Of a stretch of 64,000 nucleotides of DNA, positions 24,081 to 32,751 are shown in pieces. The position numbers and the translations under genes are program-made. The stretch comes from Streptomyces sp. B21-083 (GTDB lineage Bacteria; Actinomycetota; Actinomycetes; Streptomycetales; Streptomycetaceae), in the NCBI RefSeq assembly GCF_036898825.1, contig NZ_JARUND010000001.1, positions 4,650,001-4,714,000 of the forward strand. Direction: 5' to 3'. The stretch's first letter is position 1, and each line of letters opens with the position of its first letter. Under the pieces are notes generated by a model. The model saw only the letters and a list, made by a program, of their open reading frames with translations, searched no databases and was not told the DNA's origin.

Positions 24081-24581
24081 CTAACGCCACCCGTCCAGCG
24101 ACACCTGGGGACCGTCGGTTAGGTACCGGTGGAGGGCGCTGGCAGTGGTGTCCACGAACTCTTCGGGGATCGCATCGGTATCGACCCATTGGACCTGTGC
24201 ATGTTTACGCGGTTCGCGGTTTTCGGGTTCGCCGGTCCATTCGTGAGCGGCGAAGACTACTGTGAGAAAGCCGTTGGGAGCTTCAACGCCCCAGGCACCG
24301 TGGATGATGTGAGCGACCTTCAGGGACTCCGGTTTCACCATCAGCCCGGTCTCCTCGTACAGCTCCCGTACTGCAGTCTCGGTGACAGGCTCGCCGGGTT
24401 CGCTCTTGCCGACGGGGAGGTCCCACATGCCCTGGGCGAACTTGGCGTTCTGACTCCGCTGGAGGAGCACAACCCGGTTGGTGGCCTTGTCGTGGACGAT
24501 GACGGCGGCGACCAGCAGGGTCATGGATTCGAGGGCGGGCGGTAGGGCTTTGGGCTGATCGTCGGTTGTCCGCTGAGCCAC
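24081..24581 (-). CDS. Nudix hydrolase
   Basis: A 166-aa Nudix protein. The complete Nudix box G-x5-E-x7-R-E-L-x-E-E-T-G-L is visible as GKSEPGEPVTETAVRELYEE plus TGL, preceded by GMWDLPVGK. GTG 24581 follows GAAGGGA. It hydrolyses a nucleoside-diphosphate-linked substrate (not predictable). The Pif protein that blocks conjugal re-entry of the AICE pSAM2 is also a Nudix protein, so an element-immunity role is a reasonable alternative. It lies just downstream, on the same strand, of the XRE/TPR regulator (36-bp gap). Confidence 0.85.
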   Translation of the reverse strand: MAQRTTDDQPKALPPALESMTLLVAAVIVHDKATNRVVLLQRSQNAKFAQGMWDLPVGKSEPGEPVTETAVRELYEETGLMVKPESLKVAHIIHGAWGVEAPNGFLTVVFAAHEWTGEPENREPRKHAQVQWVDTDAIPEEFVDTTASALHRYLTDGPQVSLDGWR

Positions 24582-24617
24582 GGCTGGTGTCCCTTCGTCG
24601 GCCGGTTGGTGGGCAGC

Positions 24618-25973
24618 TTAGGCCAGCGCTTCGCGTGCGCGGCGGGCGAGTTCGCCCGCTCCGGGCACTTTGCGGCGCTGGTAGATGGAAAGGGTGGAGC
24701 GGACCGAGGTGATGGCTTTGCGGGTGCGGTCGGAGGTCATGCCTTCCATGAGGGTCAGGGCCTGGCCCCAGACGGCGACGGCCTCATCGGCGCGAGCCTG
24801 GGCGGCGAGACTGTCGCCGAGGTCGGCGTAGGTGAGGGCGTGGACTCGCTTGTATTTCTCGGGGTCCCAACGGATCAGAGCGTCTCGGTGCTGTTGCTCG
24901 GTGCCGATGTGGTCGGCGAGGGCGGTGAGTGTGCGGGCGGTGTGGCTGGCGACCGTGCCGGCGGCGGGGCCACTGACGCGGGAGTAGCTGGGCTGAGGAA
25001 GGTCGTCGCGCAGGAGGGCGTCTTCGGCGGCGAGCAGGGCGCGGGCCGCTGCGGGCCTCTCGCCGACGGCTGCGAAGGCGCGGGCGTGGGTGATGTGGAG
25101 GAGGGCTTCGGTCTGGCCGTCGACGTGCCCGAGACCGCGGACGAGCGCGCCTTCGACGAGGTCGACGCAGTGGTGGGGCTGCTTGAGGCTGAGGGCCTGG
25201 TGGGCGAGGGCCCGCATCATCCAGGCGGCGTGGCCGTGCGGGTCGGCTTCCCAGGCGAGCTGGTAGCCGACCTGGTAGTAGCGCTGGGCGGCGCCCTCTT
25301 GGCCGAGGTCGTGGTGCTTCCACCCTGCCAGGTAGACGAGTTCGGCCACGGCGCCGAAGGCTGCCCGCCGTAGAGCTTCGCTCGCGTAGCGGCCCCGGAG
25401 CATGGGCGCGGCGGTGTCGGCGAGGTAGGCGGTGACCGTGGTCAGGCCGTGGCCGCCGCCGAGGCGTTCGTCGGCCGCGCTGAAAGCCGCAGTGATCTGC
25501 CGTACGACGTCCACGTCCTCTGCTCCGACCACGGACGTGCCGGTGCGGGCGCGGAGCATGCGCGTGGTGGCCTCGTGATCGTGGGCGAGCGGCATGGCGA
25601 CGCCGGCAGTGGTGAAGGCGGCCACCGCGAGGAAGCGGCGGCGCTCAACATCAGCCCGACCGAGGTCAGTTGCGGCCAGGACAGGATCCCCGTCGGCCGA
25701 CTCCTCGCCATCTTGTGCGCGTAGGCCGATCTCGGTCTGGGTGATGATGCGGCCCGTTCGGCGTGACAAGGCTTCGGCGAGGTACTGGCCGGTCCGTCCG
25801 GTGGGCTGGCGGGTGCCGTTGGCCCAGTGGGAGACAGCCGACTTGTTCGTCTGGAGGATCTCGCCGTTCTCGGCCGCGATGCGCCGGACGTCTCTCGCCA
25901 GTGCCTCGTAGGTGCAGCCGGTCGCGGCAATGGTGTCGCGCAGGCGGGAGTTGGGGTCTCTCGGCGCTGCCAC
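24618..25973 (-). CDS. XRE regulator with TPR-like C-terminal domain
   Basis: A 451-aa Streptomyces-type regulator. An N-terminal HTH (about 10-60; TNKSAVSHWANGTRQPTGRT) is followed by a long helical TPR-like region with repeated Ala-rich helix pairs (AAMLRGRYASEAL, GHAAWMMRALAHQALSLKQP, YADLGDSLAAQARADEAVAVW in outline). It faces the four-gene cassette at 26.2-29.2 kb across a 220-bp shared promoter region and is followed on its own strand by the Nudix gene. It is the likely regulator of both sides; its signal is unknown. Confidence 0.8.
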   Translation of the reverse strand: MAAPRDPNSRLRDTIAATGCTYEALARDVRRIAAENGEILQTNKSAVSHWANGTRQPTGRTGQYLAEALSRRTGRIITQTEIGLRAQDGEESADGDPVLAATDLGRADVERRRFLAVAAFTTAGVAMPLAHDHEATTRMLRARTGTSVVGAEDVDVVRQITAAFSAADERLGGGHGLTTVTAYLADTAAPMLRGRYASEALRRAAFGAVAELVYLAGWKHHDLGQEGAAQRYYQVGYQLAWEADPHGHAAWMMRALAHQALSLKQPHHCVDLVEGALVRGLGHVDGQTEALLHITHARAFAAVGERPAAARALLAAEDALLRDDLPQPSYSRVSGPAAGTVASHTARTLTALADHIGTEQQHRDALIRWDPEKYKRVHALTYADLGDSLAAQARADEAVAVWGQALTLMEGMTSDRTRKAITSVRSTLSIYQRRKVPGAGELARRAREALA

Positions 25974-26196
25974 GCTCGCCTCCCCTTCGGGGTTGTAAAC
26001 CGCGTATACCGCTTCAACTGCCTCTCACCGTACCCACTGTGCGTGACGAAGGGTTCACTAATCACCAGCCGCCCGGCCCCGGTCCGACACCGTGACCAGG
26101 CTCCCCCTTCGGTCGGGCGGCCCCGAAGTTCCGTACGCCTACACCGGGTTCGGGCATTCCTGTGCCCGAACCCGGCCGATCAGAGACGGAGACACG

Positions 26197-26946
26197 GTGA
26201 CCACCATCGACACCGCGGCCATCACGGTCGTACTGCCCGAGGCATTCGACGAGCGCTGGAGCCGCCTGCCCGGCATCCAGATCGACAGCCGGCGCATCAC
26301 CATCGACCCGGCCGAGTACTTCTTCCGCTTCGAGTCCAGCACCTGGCTCATCGCCGACTGGGAGCTGGTCAAGTCCCAGCTCCTGAACGTGGAGGAGACG
26401 ACCGAGAGCGCGGTCGAGCAGCTCGCGCTGGAGTTCATCAAGACCCACGCCAAGTCCACCTCGGACGCCGCCCAGGTGCTCGCCACCGCCTACGAGGTGT
26501 ACGCCTACCTCTTCCGCGACGAACACCTCGCCGGCCTCGGCCTGCCGCAGTTCACCGCCGACCACCTGCGGATGCTGCGCGAGGCGGCCACGCTGATGGC
26601 GCTCAACAAGGTCGAGCTGGACGGACACATCTCCAACGTCGGCCCGTGCTGGTTCTTCCCCGCCGCCACCTCCGTGGTCTTCGACCTGGACGACGAGACG
26701 GGCGCCATGCTCGACGAGGTCTACCACGGCGGCTGGTTCAACGAGCACCGCCGCATCGAGGCCATCAAGGCCCACGCCGCTCTCGGCGGACGGCTCGTGC
26801 ATGGCTGCCAGTCCGTGCCGGACCAGTCCGGTGGCGTCGTGGCGCCCTACGGTGCCTCGATGACCTCCTTCCGCGACGACCTCGCGGCCTTCAAGTCCGG
26901 CTGGATCGAGCAGGTCTACGCCCACCGCGTGGCGCCGGCCGCGTAG
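26197..26946 (+). CDS. Hypothetical protein, first gene of four-gene cassette
   Basis: A 249-aa acidic soluble protein with no recognised family. Notable segments are ITIDPAEYFFRFESSTWLI, a helical middle (VEQLALEFIKTHAKSTSDA) and NVGPCWFFPAATSVVFDLDD. GTG 26197 is chosen because GACGGAGA lies in ribosome-site range and the longer frame from 26092 is Pro/Arg/Gly junk. The gap to the kinase-like gene is 75 bp. Its place as lead gene suggests it supplies the substrate, a scaffold or a self-standing activity for the three enzyme-like genes behind it. Confidence 0.65.
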   Translation: MTTIDTAAITVVLPEAFDERWSRLPGIQIDSRRITIDPAEYFFRFESSTWLIADWELVKSQLLNVEETTESAVEQLALEFIKTHAKSTSDAAQVLATAYEVYAYLFRDEHLAGLGLPQFTADHLRMLREAATLMALNKVELDGHISNVGPCWFFPAATSVVFDLDDETGAMLDEVYHGGWFNEHRRIEAIKAHAALGGRLVHGCQSVPDQSGGVVAPYGASMTSFRDDLAAFKSGWIEQVYAHRVAPAA

Positions 26947-27021
26947 CACCACCATCCCGGCTCCGGGGCGGGCCGACATCTCTCGCCCGCCCCGGACGCC
27001 ACCAACCCCCTGGAGCCCCAC

Positions 27022-27933
27022 GTGACCGCGAACCCCAGCACCGAACTCCTCGACAACCTGCTCACCCTGGCCGGCCAGACCACCGCCGTTCGCGAGGAAG
27101 TGCGCGTGTGGTCCATGTCCGGCGTCGAGCGCCTGACCTTCCCCGACGGCGCCACCGCCATCTTCAAGTATGCCAAGAGGCCCTTCGACAGGGAGGACCA
27201 GGCCCTCCGGCTGGCTCACACCCTCGGTGTCCCGGTGCCTGTCGTTCACGCCTCCGCAGTGCTGGACGGCTGGCTCGGGATGCTGCTGGAAGACCTCGGC
27301 GCCCCCGTTCGCGAGGCCGACGACCTCGACGGCGCTGCCGCAGCCGTTGTCCTGCATGGCACCCGCACGGCTGCCGCCCTGCCCGTCCTGGACCAGGAAC
27401 GGTTGCGCACCCTGCCGAGCCGAGCCCTGGAGCACCTCGGCCGACTCCGCAAGGCCGACCGGTGGCAGGATGCGGACGACGTCGAGGACGCCCTCGACCG
27501 GATTGTTCAAGCCGCCGAGCCCCGCTCGGCCGGTGCGACGGTGGCTCCGTTCGGCTGGGTGCACTCCGAGTTCCACCCAACCAGCCTCCACATCGGCCGG
27601 CACGGCTGGCGGCTGCTGGACTTCGCCCGCGCCTTCACCGGCCCCGGCCTCCTCGACCTGGCCAGCTGGCACGGCACGCTCGACACCCCCGATCCCGTAC
27701 GCCTGCGAGTCTTCCTGGACACCTACGTCACCGAAGGCGGCACCCCCGACGCCCTCGCCGAACGAGGCGGCCTGCCCGCCGAGAAGTGGGCACTGGGCTG
27801 GCACCGCACGTGGGCCGTCGAGTGGTTCATGGAGCAGTCCATCCGCTGGGTCAACGATCCGGCCACCGACCCCGCCTACATCAAGGCCGTACGCCGTCAC
27901 CTCACCGATGTCCTCCACCTCCTGGAGGTCTAG
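27022..27933 (+). CDS. APH-like kinase with altered catalytic motif
   Basis: A 303-aa member of the aminoglycoside/choline kinase fold. The ATP-site lysine is in TAIFKYAKR (Lys49). The equivalent of the catalytic HGDxHxxN motif reads HSEFHPTSLH (181-190), so the usual Asp is Glu and the Asn is Ser. The metal-binding D-F is LLDFARAF (Asp200). The changes suggest a specialised or weakened kinase rather than a standard resistance enzyme. GTG 27022 follows TGGAGCC. The stop abuts the methyltransferase start with no gap. Confidence 0.75.
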   Translation: MTANPSTELLDNLLTLAGQTTAVREEVRVWSMSGVERLTFPDGATAIFKYAKRPFDREDQALRLAHTLGVPVPVVHASAVLDGWLGMLLEDLGAPVREADDLDGAAAAVVLHGTRTAAALPVLDQERLRTLPSRALEHLGRLRKADRWQDADDVEDALDRIVQAAEPRSAGATVAPFGWVHSEFHPTSLHIGRHGWRLLDFARAFTGPGLLDLASWHGTLDTPDPVRLRVFLDTYVTEGGTPDALAERGGLPAEKWALGWHRTWAVEWFMEQSIRWVNDPATDPAYIKAVRRHLTDVLHLLEV

Positions 27934-28632
27934 GTGCTCGCCGCCCAGGCTTCCCCCTGGTACGTCCACGCGTTGCAACGCACCACGGCTGCTCCCGCCG
28001 AGCCGCTGGCCGTGCCCGCCCGGATGGAATGGACCACCCGGCCCGGCAGCGGGCCCGGCGCCGAAATCCTCGGCCCGGACCTGCGCCACAAGCGACTGCT
28101 GGAACTCGGCTGCGGCCCCGGCCACAACGCGGCCCACCTCGCCACCCGCTACGGCGCCCATGTCATCGGCGTCGACCTCGTCGGCCTCCAGGTCCGCCGA
28201 GCCCGCTCGCACTACGGCCGGCTGAACAACCTCACCTTCGTCGCCGGCCACGCCCTGCACTACCTGCAAGCCACAGACGAGAAGTTCGACGCCGTCTACT
28301 CGGTCTTCGTCGCCATCGGGCTCGTAGGCCCCGAGCTTCTGCTCCCGGCGATCGCCCAGCGCCTCAAACCCGGTCGCACTCTCGCCTTCTCGGTCCCCCA
28401 CCCCCAGCGTGGCGGCCTGCGCCCCGCCACCGGCGACCGGCCCCGCCGCGACTACGTCACCCTCCCCGACCGCAGCCGACTACCCATCGCCCGCTGGGAC
28501 TTCGACGCCGACCGCTGGGAGAGACACCTCGACTGCGCCGGCCTCTGGCTCGCCTCGGCCCAGGAGTTCCACGACGCCCGCCACGGTGGCCGCTGGCCCA
28601 CCACCCTGCTGATCACCGCGCGCAAGCTCTGA
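27934..28632 (+). CDS. Class I SAM-dependent methyltransferase
   Basis: A 232-aa Rossmann methyltransferase. Motif I is LLELGCGPG (55-63), motif II ends in VIGVDLVG (Asp81), and motif IV region FDAVYSVFVAIGLVGP. A C-terminal small-molecule-type region follows. GTG 27934 directly follows the TAG stop of the kinase-like gene, giving tight coupling. The fold is of the Methyltransf_11/25 type, usually acting on small molecules; the substrate may be the product of the kinase-like enzyme (inference). Confidence 0.8.
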   Translation: MLAAQASPWYVHALQRTTAAPAEPLAVPARMEWTTRPGSGPGAEILGPDLRHKRLLELGCGPGHNAAHLATRYGAHVIGVDLVGLQVRRARSHYGRLNNLTFVAGHALHYLQATDEKFDAVYSVFVAIGLVGPELLLPAIAQRLKPGRTLAFSVPHPQRGGLRPATGDRPRRDYVTLPDRSRLPIARWDFDADRWERHLDCAGLWLASAQEFHDARHGGRWPTTLLITARKL

Positions 28633-28662
28633 CCCCCACCCCGGCTCCCCAGGGAGAACCCG

Positions 28663-29241
28663 ATGCGCACGCCCTACCTGCTCCTCGACGTCGACGGCGT
28701 CCTCATACCTTTCCCGGACGCCGAAGGGGCCAGTCCGGCAAGCCACAACCGGCACGAGGTCGTGCCTGCTGATCGGAGCGTTGACGACCCGGTCACCATC
28801 TGGCTCAACCCTGTGCATGGCCCCTTGCTCATGCAGGTGATCCGGACCGGCCTGGTCATCCCCGTCTGGTGCACCAGCTGGCGCCACGACGCCACCACTC
28901 TGATCGGCCCGCTCCTCGGCCTCTCACCCCTGCCGAACGTCGACCTCCCATGCCCCCAGATCACCACCAGCCACCCCAACGGGTATCTGTGGAAACGCGA
29001 TCACGTCGACACCTGGCTCGGCGACGCGCCAGTCATCTGGATCGACGACGACTTCACCGCGCTCGACCACGGATGGGCCGCAGAGCGCACCGCCCGCGGC
29101 CAAGCGACCGCGCTTGTCCAGCCTGATCCCCACGTCGGTCTGCTGGCCGAGCACTTGGTCGAGGTCCTGGTGTGGGCCGCGCTGTTGCCCGTTGTACAAA
29201 CCGATGTCCCAGCCGTTCCGCATGAAGCCGAAGCCGCATAG
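28663..29241 (+). CDS. HAD-superfamily phosphatase-like protein
   Basis: A 192-aa protein. HAD motif I is LLLDVDGVLIPF (nucleophile Asp9, Asp11), motif II is VWCTSWRHDA and motif IV is VIWIDDDFTALDH. This pattern fits the HAD group related to the RNA-repair 'Swiss army knife' proteins. Spacing from the methyltransferase is 30 bp and the ribosome site is GGGAGAA. It is the last gene of the cassette. With the kinase-like partner it could set up a phosphorylation/dephosphorylation pair on the same substrate (inference). Confidence 0.75.
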   Translation: MRTPYLLLDVDGVLIPFPDAEGASPASHNRHEVVPADRSVDDPVTIWLNPVHGPLLMQVIRTGLVIPVWCTSWRHDATTLIGPLLGLSPLPNVDLPCPQITTSHPNGYLWKRDHVDTWLGDAPVIWIDDDFTALDHGWAAERTARGQATALVQPDPHVGLLAEHLVEVLVWAALLPVVQTDVPAVPHEAEAA

Positions 29242-29312
29242 CGGGGACAAGCCGCAGGACGCGCTCGTGCCCTCGCCGCCACGAAAGACGAGGGCACTGT
29301 CGCGGCTTGGAT

Positions 29313-29963
29313 GTGCTGGCTGAGCAGACGAAGCGTTTCAAGGCCAACGTCGCCGGCGAAGTCCGGCGGAGAAGAAAGGAGATGGCGTGGAGCGCTCAGG
29401 ACTTGGCCGACGCGTGCGAGCAACTCGGGCACCCCATCCCGCGCAACGTGATCGCCAACATAGAGTCCGGCCGCCGGGCCAGCCTTCCCCTGGTGGACGT
29501 CATGGTCCTGGCCGCCGCTCTGGAGACGTACCCGGTCTGTCTGATCTTCCCGGTCGGCTACGTCGACCGGACCCAGGAACTCCCCTTCCAGAACCTCGTG
29601 CCCACCTGGGATGCCCTACGGCGCTTCACCGGCGACGAGGACATGCCCTTGTACGACGCGGGCCTGATCCCCGACTTCGAAGCACACGCCAGCCTCGTAC
29701 GGACCGCCCTGGCCGCCCTCGAAGAGGAAGAACGGGCACGGTTCGCAGCCAAGACGGCAACCAACCGCGCCCAGCAGGAAGAAGCCGAGCGCAGGCGGAC
29801 CAAGTACGCCGACGAGGCCATCTCCGCCAAGTACAACCTCCGCTACCTCCGCCGCGACATCCGCGACGAAGGCGCCACCCCACCCCACCTGCCACCCGCC
29901 CTGGGCGACGTCGACCCACCCGAACCGCGAGACCCCAACACCACCCCGGAGGAACGCCTTTGA
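29313..29963 (+). CDS. XRE family regulator next to integrase
   Basis: About 216 aa. The N-terminal HTH is at about residues 13-65 (SAQDLADACEQLGHPIPRNV, IESGRRASLPLVDVMVLAAAL). The middle is uncharacterised, followed by a Glu/Arg coiled segment (EEEERARFAAKTATNRAQQE) and a Pro-rich tail. GTG 29313 or TTG 29307 are possible starts. Its stop overlaps the integrase start (TTGA), so it is co-translated with the recombinase. The position is that of an excisionase or integration regulator in AICE-type elements. Confidence 0.7.
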   Translation: MLAEQTKRFKANVAGEVRRRRKEMAWSAQDLADACEQLGHPIPRNVIANIESGRRASLPLVDVMVLAAALETYPVCLIFPVGYVDRTQELPFQNLVPTWDALRRFTGDEDMPLYDAGLIPDFEAHASLVRTALAALEEEERARFAAKTATNRAQQEEAERRRTKYADEAISAKYNLRYLRRDIRDEGATPPHLPPALGDVDPPEPRDPNTTPEERL

Positions 29964-30631
29964 AGGGCTCCACCCACCGCCACTGCTACTGCCGTGACCC
30001 CAAGACCGGCAAGCCGCTCGGCAAGAACTGCCCCAAGCTCTCCAGCCGCAAGCACGGCTCATACTCCATACGCCAGGAACTCCCACCGAACGAAGACGGC
30101 GTCCGCCGCTCCTTCAGCCGCGCCGGCTACGAGTCCCTCAAGGCCGCGCAGTCAGACCTCGACCACGTCCGTTCACTGCTGGCGCTGGCAGAGAAAGACG
30201 ACCCCGACAGCCTGCAACGCCTCGTCGACATGCTGGAGAAGGTCGCGGTCGAAAAGGCGCCACTCCCGGCCGTCGAAGAGACCCGGCGCCGTCTGAGGGC
30301 GGGCTTGGCCCTACGTGGCAACCTCACCGTCGGCGAGTGGCTAGACCAGTGGTTCGCCGCGAAGAAGCGCCGCAAGACCACACTCAACGCCTACGCCTCC
30401 CACATCCGCGTCCACTTGAAGCCGCGCATCGGGCACGTACGCCTCGACCGGCTCAACGTCGGCCACCTGGTGGAGATGTTCGACGCGATAGCCGACGACA
30501 ACGAGGTGGTCGCAGCCGAGAACGAGGCCCGCCGCGAGCAGATCGCCCGCTGCAAGCCGAGCACGCCCGGTCGCCCTGTGGGAGCGGAGCGGAAGCGGCT
30601 CGCGCCCGAACGAACCAAACTGGCAGGATGA
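29960..30631 (+). CDS. Tyrosine integrase, N-terminal part (arm and core-binding domains)
   Basis: TTG 29960 behind GGAGG gives a 223-aa product. The N-terminal Cys/His segment (HRHCYCRDPKTGKPLGKNCP) and GSYSIRQELP are typical of Streptomyces element integrases. A coiled stretch is followed by the SAM-like core-binding domain (LTVGEWLDQWFAAKKRRKTT, HLKPRIGHVRLDRLNVGHLV). It stops at TGA 30629-30631 in the linker before the catalytic domain, which continues in the -1 frame from ATG 30628. It is either a frameshift mutation or a split integrase. Confidence 0.8.
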   Translation: MKGSTHRHCYCRDPKTGKPLGKNCPKLSSRKHGSYSIRQELPPNEDGVRRSFSRAGYESLKAAQSDLDHVRSLLALAEKDDPDSLQRLVDMLEKVAVEKAPLPAVEETRRRLRAGLALRGNLTVGEWLDQWFAAKKRRKTTLNAYASHIRVHLKPRIGHVRLDRLNVGHLVEMFDAIADDNEVVAAENEARREQIARCKPSTPGRPVGAERKRLAPERTKLAG

Positions 30632-31485
30632 AGCCGTTCCGGAAGATCACCGGCCCGGCCACCCGTCAGGCGATCCGCCGCACCCTGCGCACGGCCCTAA
30701 ACTCCGCGATCGCCCAGCAGCTGATCACCTTCAACCCGGCGTCCCACGTCGAGTTGGAGTCAGGCAGGCGCCCGAAGCCCCTCCTGTGGACCGATGAACG
30801 CGTCCGGCGGTGGCGAGAGACCGGTCAGATCCCCGGCCCGGTCATGGTGTGGACGCCACAGCAGTTCGGCGCCTTCCTCGACGCGGCCGAACGCGACCGG
30901 CTTTACGCGATCCTCCACCTCATGGGCACCCGTGGCCTCCGGCGCGGCGAGGCGGTCGGCCAGGACTGGCACGAGATCGACCTCGACGCCGGCCTCATCA
31001 CGCCCGCCAAGGAGATCGTGGTGGACGGCTGGGACCCCTACGAGTCGGAGCCGAAGACGGACGGCAGCGCGAACACGATCGCGCTCGACAGCACGACCAT
31101 CTCCGAACTACGCGACCACAAAGCCCGCCAGGACAAGGAGCGCGCGAAGTGGGGCGACGCCTGGCAGGACACAGGCAAGGTCTTCACGAAGGAAGATGGC
31201 TCGTGGCTCCACCCCGAGACGGTCTCCGAGACCTTCCGCCGCATCCTCGCAACGACCGACCTGCCGCCCATCACCCTGCGGGACCTACGCCACGTCACCG
31301 CGACGCTCGTGCACGGAGGTGGCGGCGACATCCACACGGTGAAGGAGACGCTGCGGCACTCCACCATCACGCTGACCTCGGACACGTACACGAGCTTGCT
31401 CCCTGAGCTGGACCGTGAGATCGCCGAGGCCGCAGTAAAGCTCGTACCTCGCGCCCGCGAGCGGAAGATTGAGGGAAAAAATTAG
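30628..31485 (+). CDS. Tyrosine integrase, C-terminal catalytic domain
   Basis: A 285-aa product from ATG 30628, which overlaps the N-terminal half's stop (ATGA) behind GGCAGG. Catalytic residues visible: Arg in GTRGLRRGEAV (105/106), Lys143 in EPKTDGS, LRDLRHVTATL (Arg218 where most family members have His, then Arg221), His244 and nucleophile Tyr254 (SDTYTSL). All but the first His of HxxR are present, and Arg there is tolerated in some actinobacterial enzymes as far as I recall. Re-initiation could make a two-subunit recombinase; otherwise the island is locked in place. Confidence 0.85.
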   Translation: MKPFRKITGPATRQAIRRTLRTALNSAIAQQLITFNPASHVELESGRRPKPLLWTDERVRRWRETGQIPGPVMVWTPQQFGAFLDAAERDRLYAILHLMGTRGLRRGEAVGQDWHEIDLDAGLITPAKEIVVDGWDPYESEPKTDGSANTIALDSTTISELRDHKARQDKERAKWGDAWQDTGKVFTKEDGSWLHPETVSETFRRILATTDLPPITLRDLRHVTATLVHGGGGDIHTVKETLRHSTITLTSDTYTSLLPELDREIAEAAVKLVPRARERKIEGKN

Positions 31486-31521
31486 GGCACGGCCTGAGGA
31501 GAGCACCGCAAGAATACTGTC

Positions 31522-32751
31522 GTGGAGAACGAGAGCAATCTGCCCCTCACACTGATCACGATCGACCGTGCGTCGTCGAGCACGGTGGTCTCCCGCCTGG
31601 ACGGGAACGGGGCATGGCAGATTCCAGCGCCTTCCCTGTTCGAGGACACGAGCGTAGTGGCCAAACTAGAGTTCAGCCCGGCGCTACCAGCACTTCTCGT
31701 CACTACCCTGGCAGGGGACCAGATTCTCTTCGAGTTGCCGCTTCGAAGGGCCGCTAATCAGCTCGAAGGACGGCTCGTGGTGTATCTCGACCAGAACCAA
31801 TGGAGCACTTTGAGCAATTCCTGCCATGACCTGCAGAAGAGTAGCGAGAAAGATCAAGCCGCTGGTCGAAAGCTCAAGGATTGGGTGGAACAACGTCGGA
31901 TCATCCTGCCAGCCTCTTCCAGCCACTATTTCGAGACCGGCAAGCGGTTCAGTACGGAAAAGCGCTACGCCCTTGGGCTCACGGTCTTGCAGTACAGCCG
32001 GGGCTGGCAGATGCGCGACCCCCTGCAGGTCCGGCGAAACGAGCTTCACGATGCCTTCTGCCATCGACTGGGGCGCCCCGGCGAAATACGCTCCGCCCCG
32101 ATCTTCACCCTCGATCCGGATGCCCTCTTCTCTCCAATTCGATGGACTGACTCCGGGCTGCCTCCGACGTTGCTGAGCCAGTTTGGGTTCCACCTCGACG
32201 CGCTTGTCGCTGCCTCTGCTTCCATCGACACCATGCTCGACACCGAACGGATAGGTGAGGGACAAGACACCGGCTGGACGGCGGCAAGTCAGCGGTTCAG
32301 CGACTGGCTAGACGAACTGGATCAGGATTCACAGCAAAAGCGGAGGGCTGTCGACATCCACATCATTACGGATCTTCAGCAGGAGTTGGCTGAGGAGGCG
32401 GCTACGGCGGGAGTTCCCACAGAGCTATTCGGGCAGTGGGGCTTCAAGGGATGGGTGCGGGCGATCGGCGAGTCCCCCGCCGTTGGCCTCTTCCGGGAAA
32501 TGCTTCATAGTCGGCACCTCAACAAGGGAACGACGTGGCGACGCAATGATTTGCCGGACATGTTGTACCTGTCCTGCGCAGCCGGATACGCGGACGTCGT
32601 CGTCTGTGAGAAGCACATGCGTGACCCATTGCAGCGAGGCTTGAAGCGCATGGGACGGTCGGCACAGGTCTACCGTCGGCTTACCGACGCTGTAGCGGCG
32701 ATCGAGGAGCTTTTGGAAGTGCCTTCTTCCTCTGTCAGTCCCGCGCAGTAG
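31522..32751 (+). CDS. PIN-like domain protein, candidate nuclease
   Basis: A 409-aa protein with no exact family known to me. After an N-terminal beta-rich region of about 80 residues, VVYLDQNQWSTLS (Asp90) looks like the first acidic strand of a PIN-like nuclease. Acidic and helical parts follow, and near residue 350 DLPDMLYLSCAAGYADVVVC supplies later acidic positions typical of the fold. GTG 31522 sits behind AATACT, so it may be leaderless. It is immediately downstream of the integrase on the same strand, a usual site for accessory, defence or toxin cargo. The nuclease role is inferred from motif shape only. Confidence 0.55.
   Translation: MENESNLPLTLITIDRASSSTVVSRLDGNGAWQIPAPSLFEDTSVVAKLEFSPALPALLVTTLAGDQILFELPLRRAANQLEGRLVVYLDQNQWSTLSNSCHDLQKSSEKDQAAGRKLKDWVEQRRIILPASSSHYFETGKRFSTEKRYALGLTVLQYSRGWQMRDPLQVRRNELHDAFCHRLGRPGEIRSAPIFTLDPDALFSPIRWTDSGLPPTLLSQFGFHLDALVAASASIDTMLDTERIGEGQDTGWTAASQRFSDWLDELDQDSQQKRRAVDIHIITDLQQELAEEAATAGVPTELFGQWGFKGWVRAIGESPAVGLFREMLHSRHLNKGTTWRRNDLPDMLYLSCAAGYADVVVCEKHMRDPLQRGLKRMGRSAQVYRRLTDAVAAIEELLEVPSSSVSPAQ

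Noticed and set aside
25827..28772. 981-codon plus-strand frame through the island cassette
   Set aside because: Arg/Pro/His-rich shadow in another frame of four genes with clear motifs.
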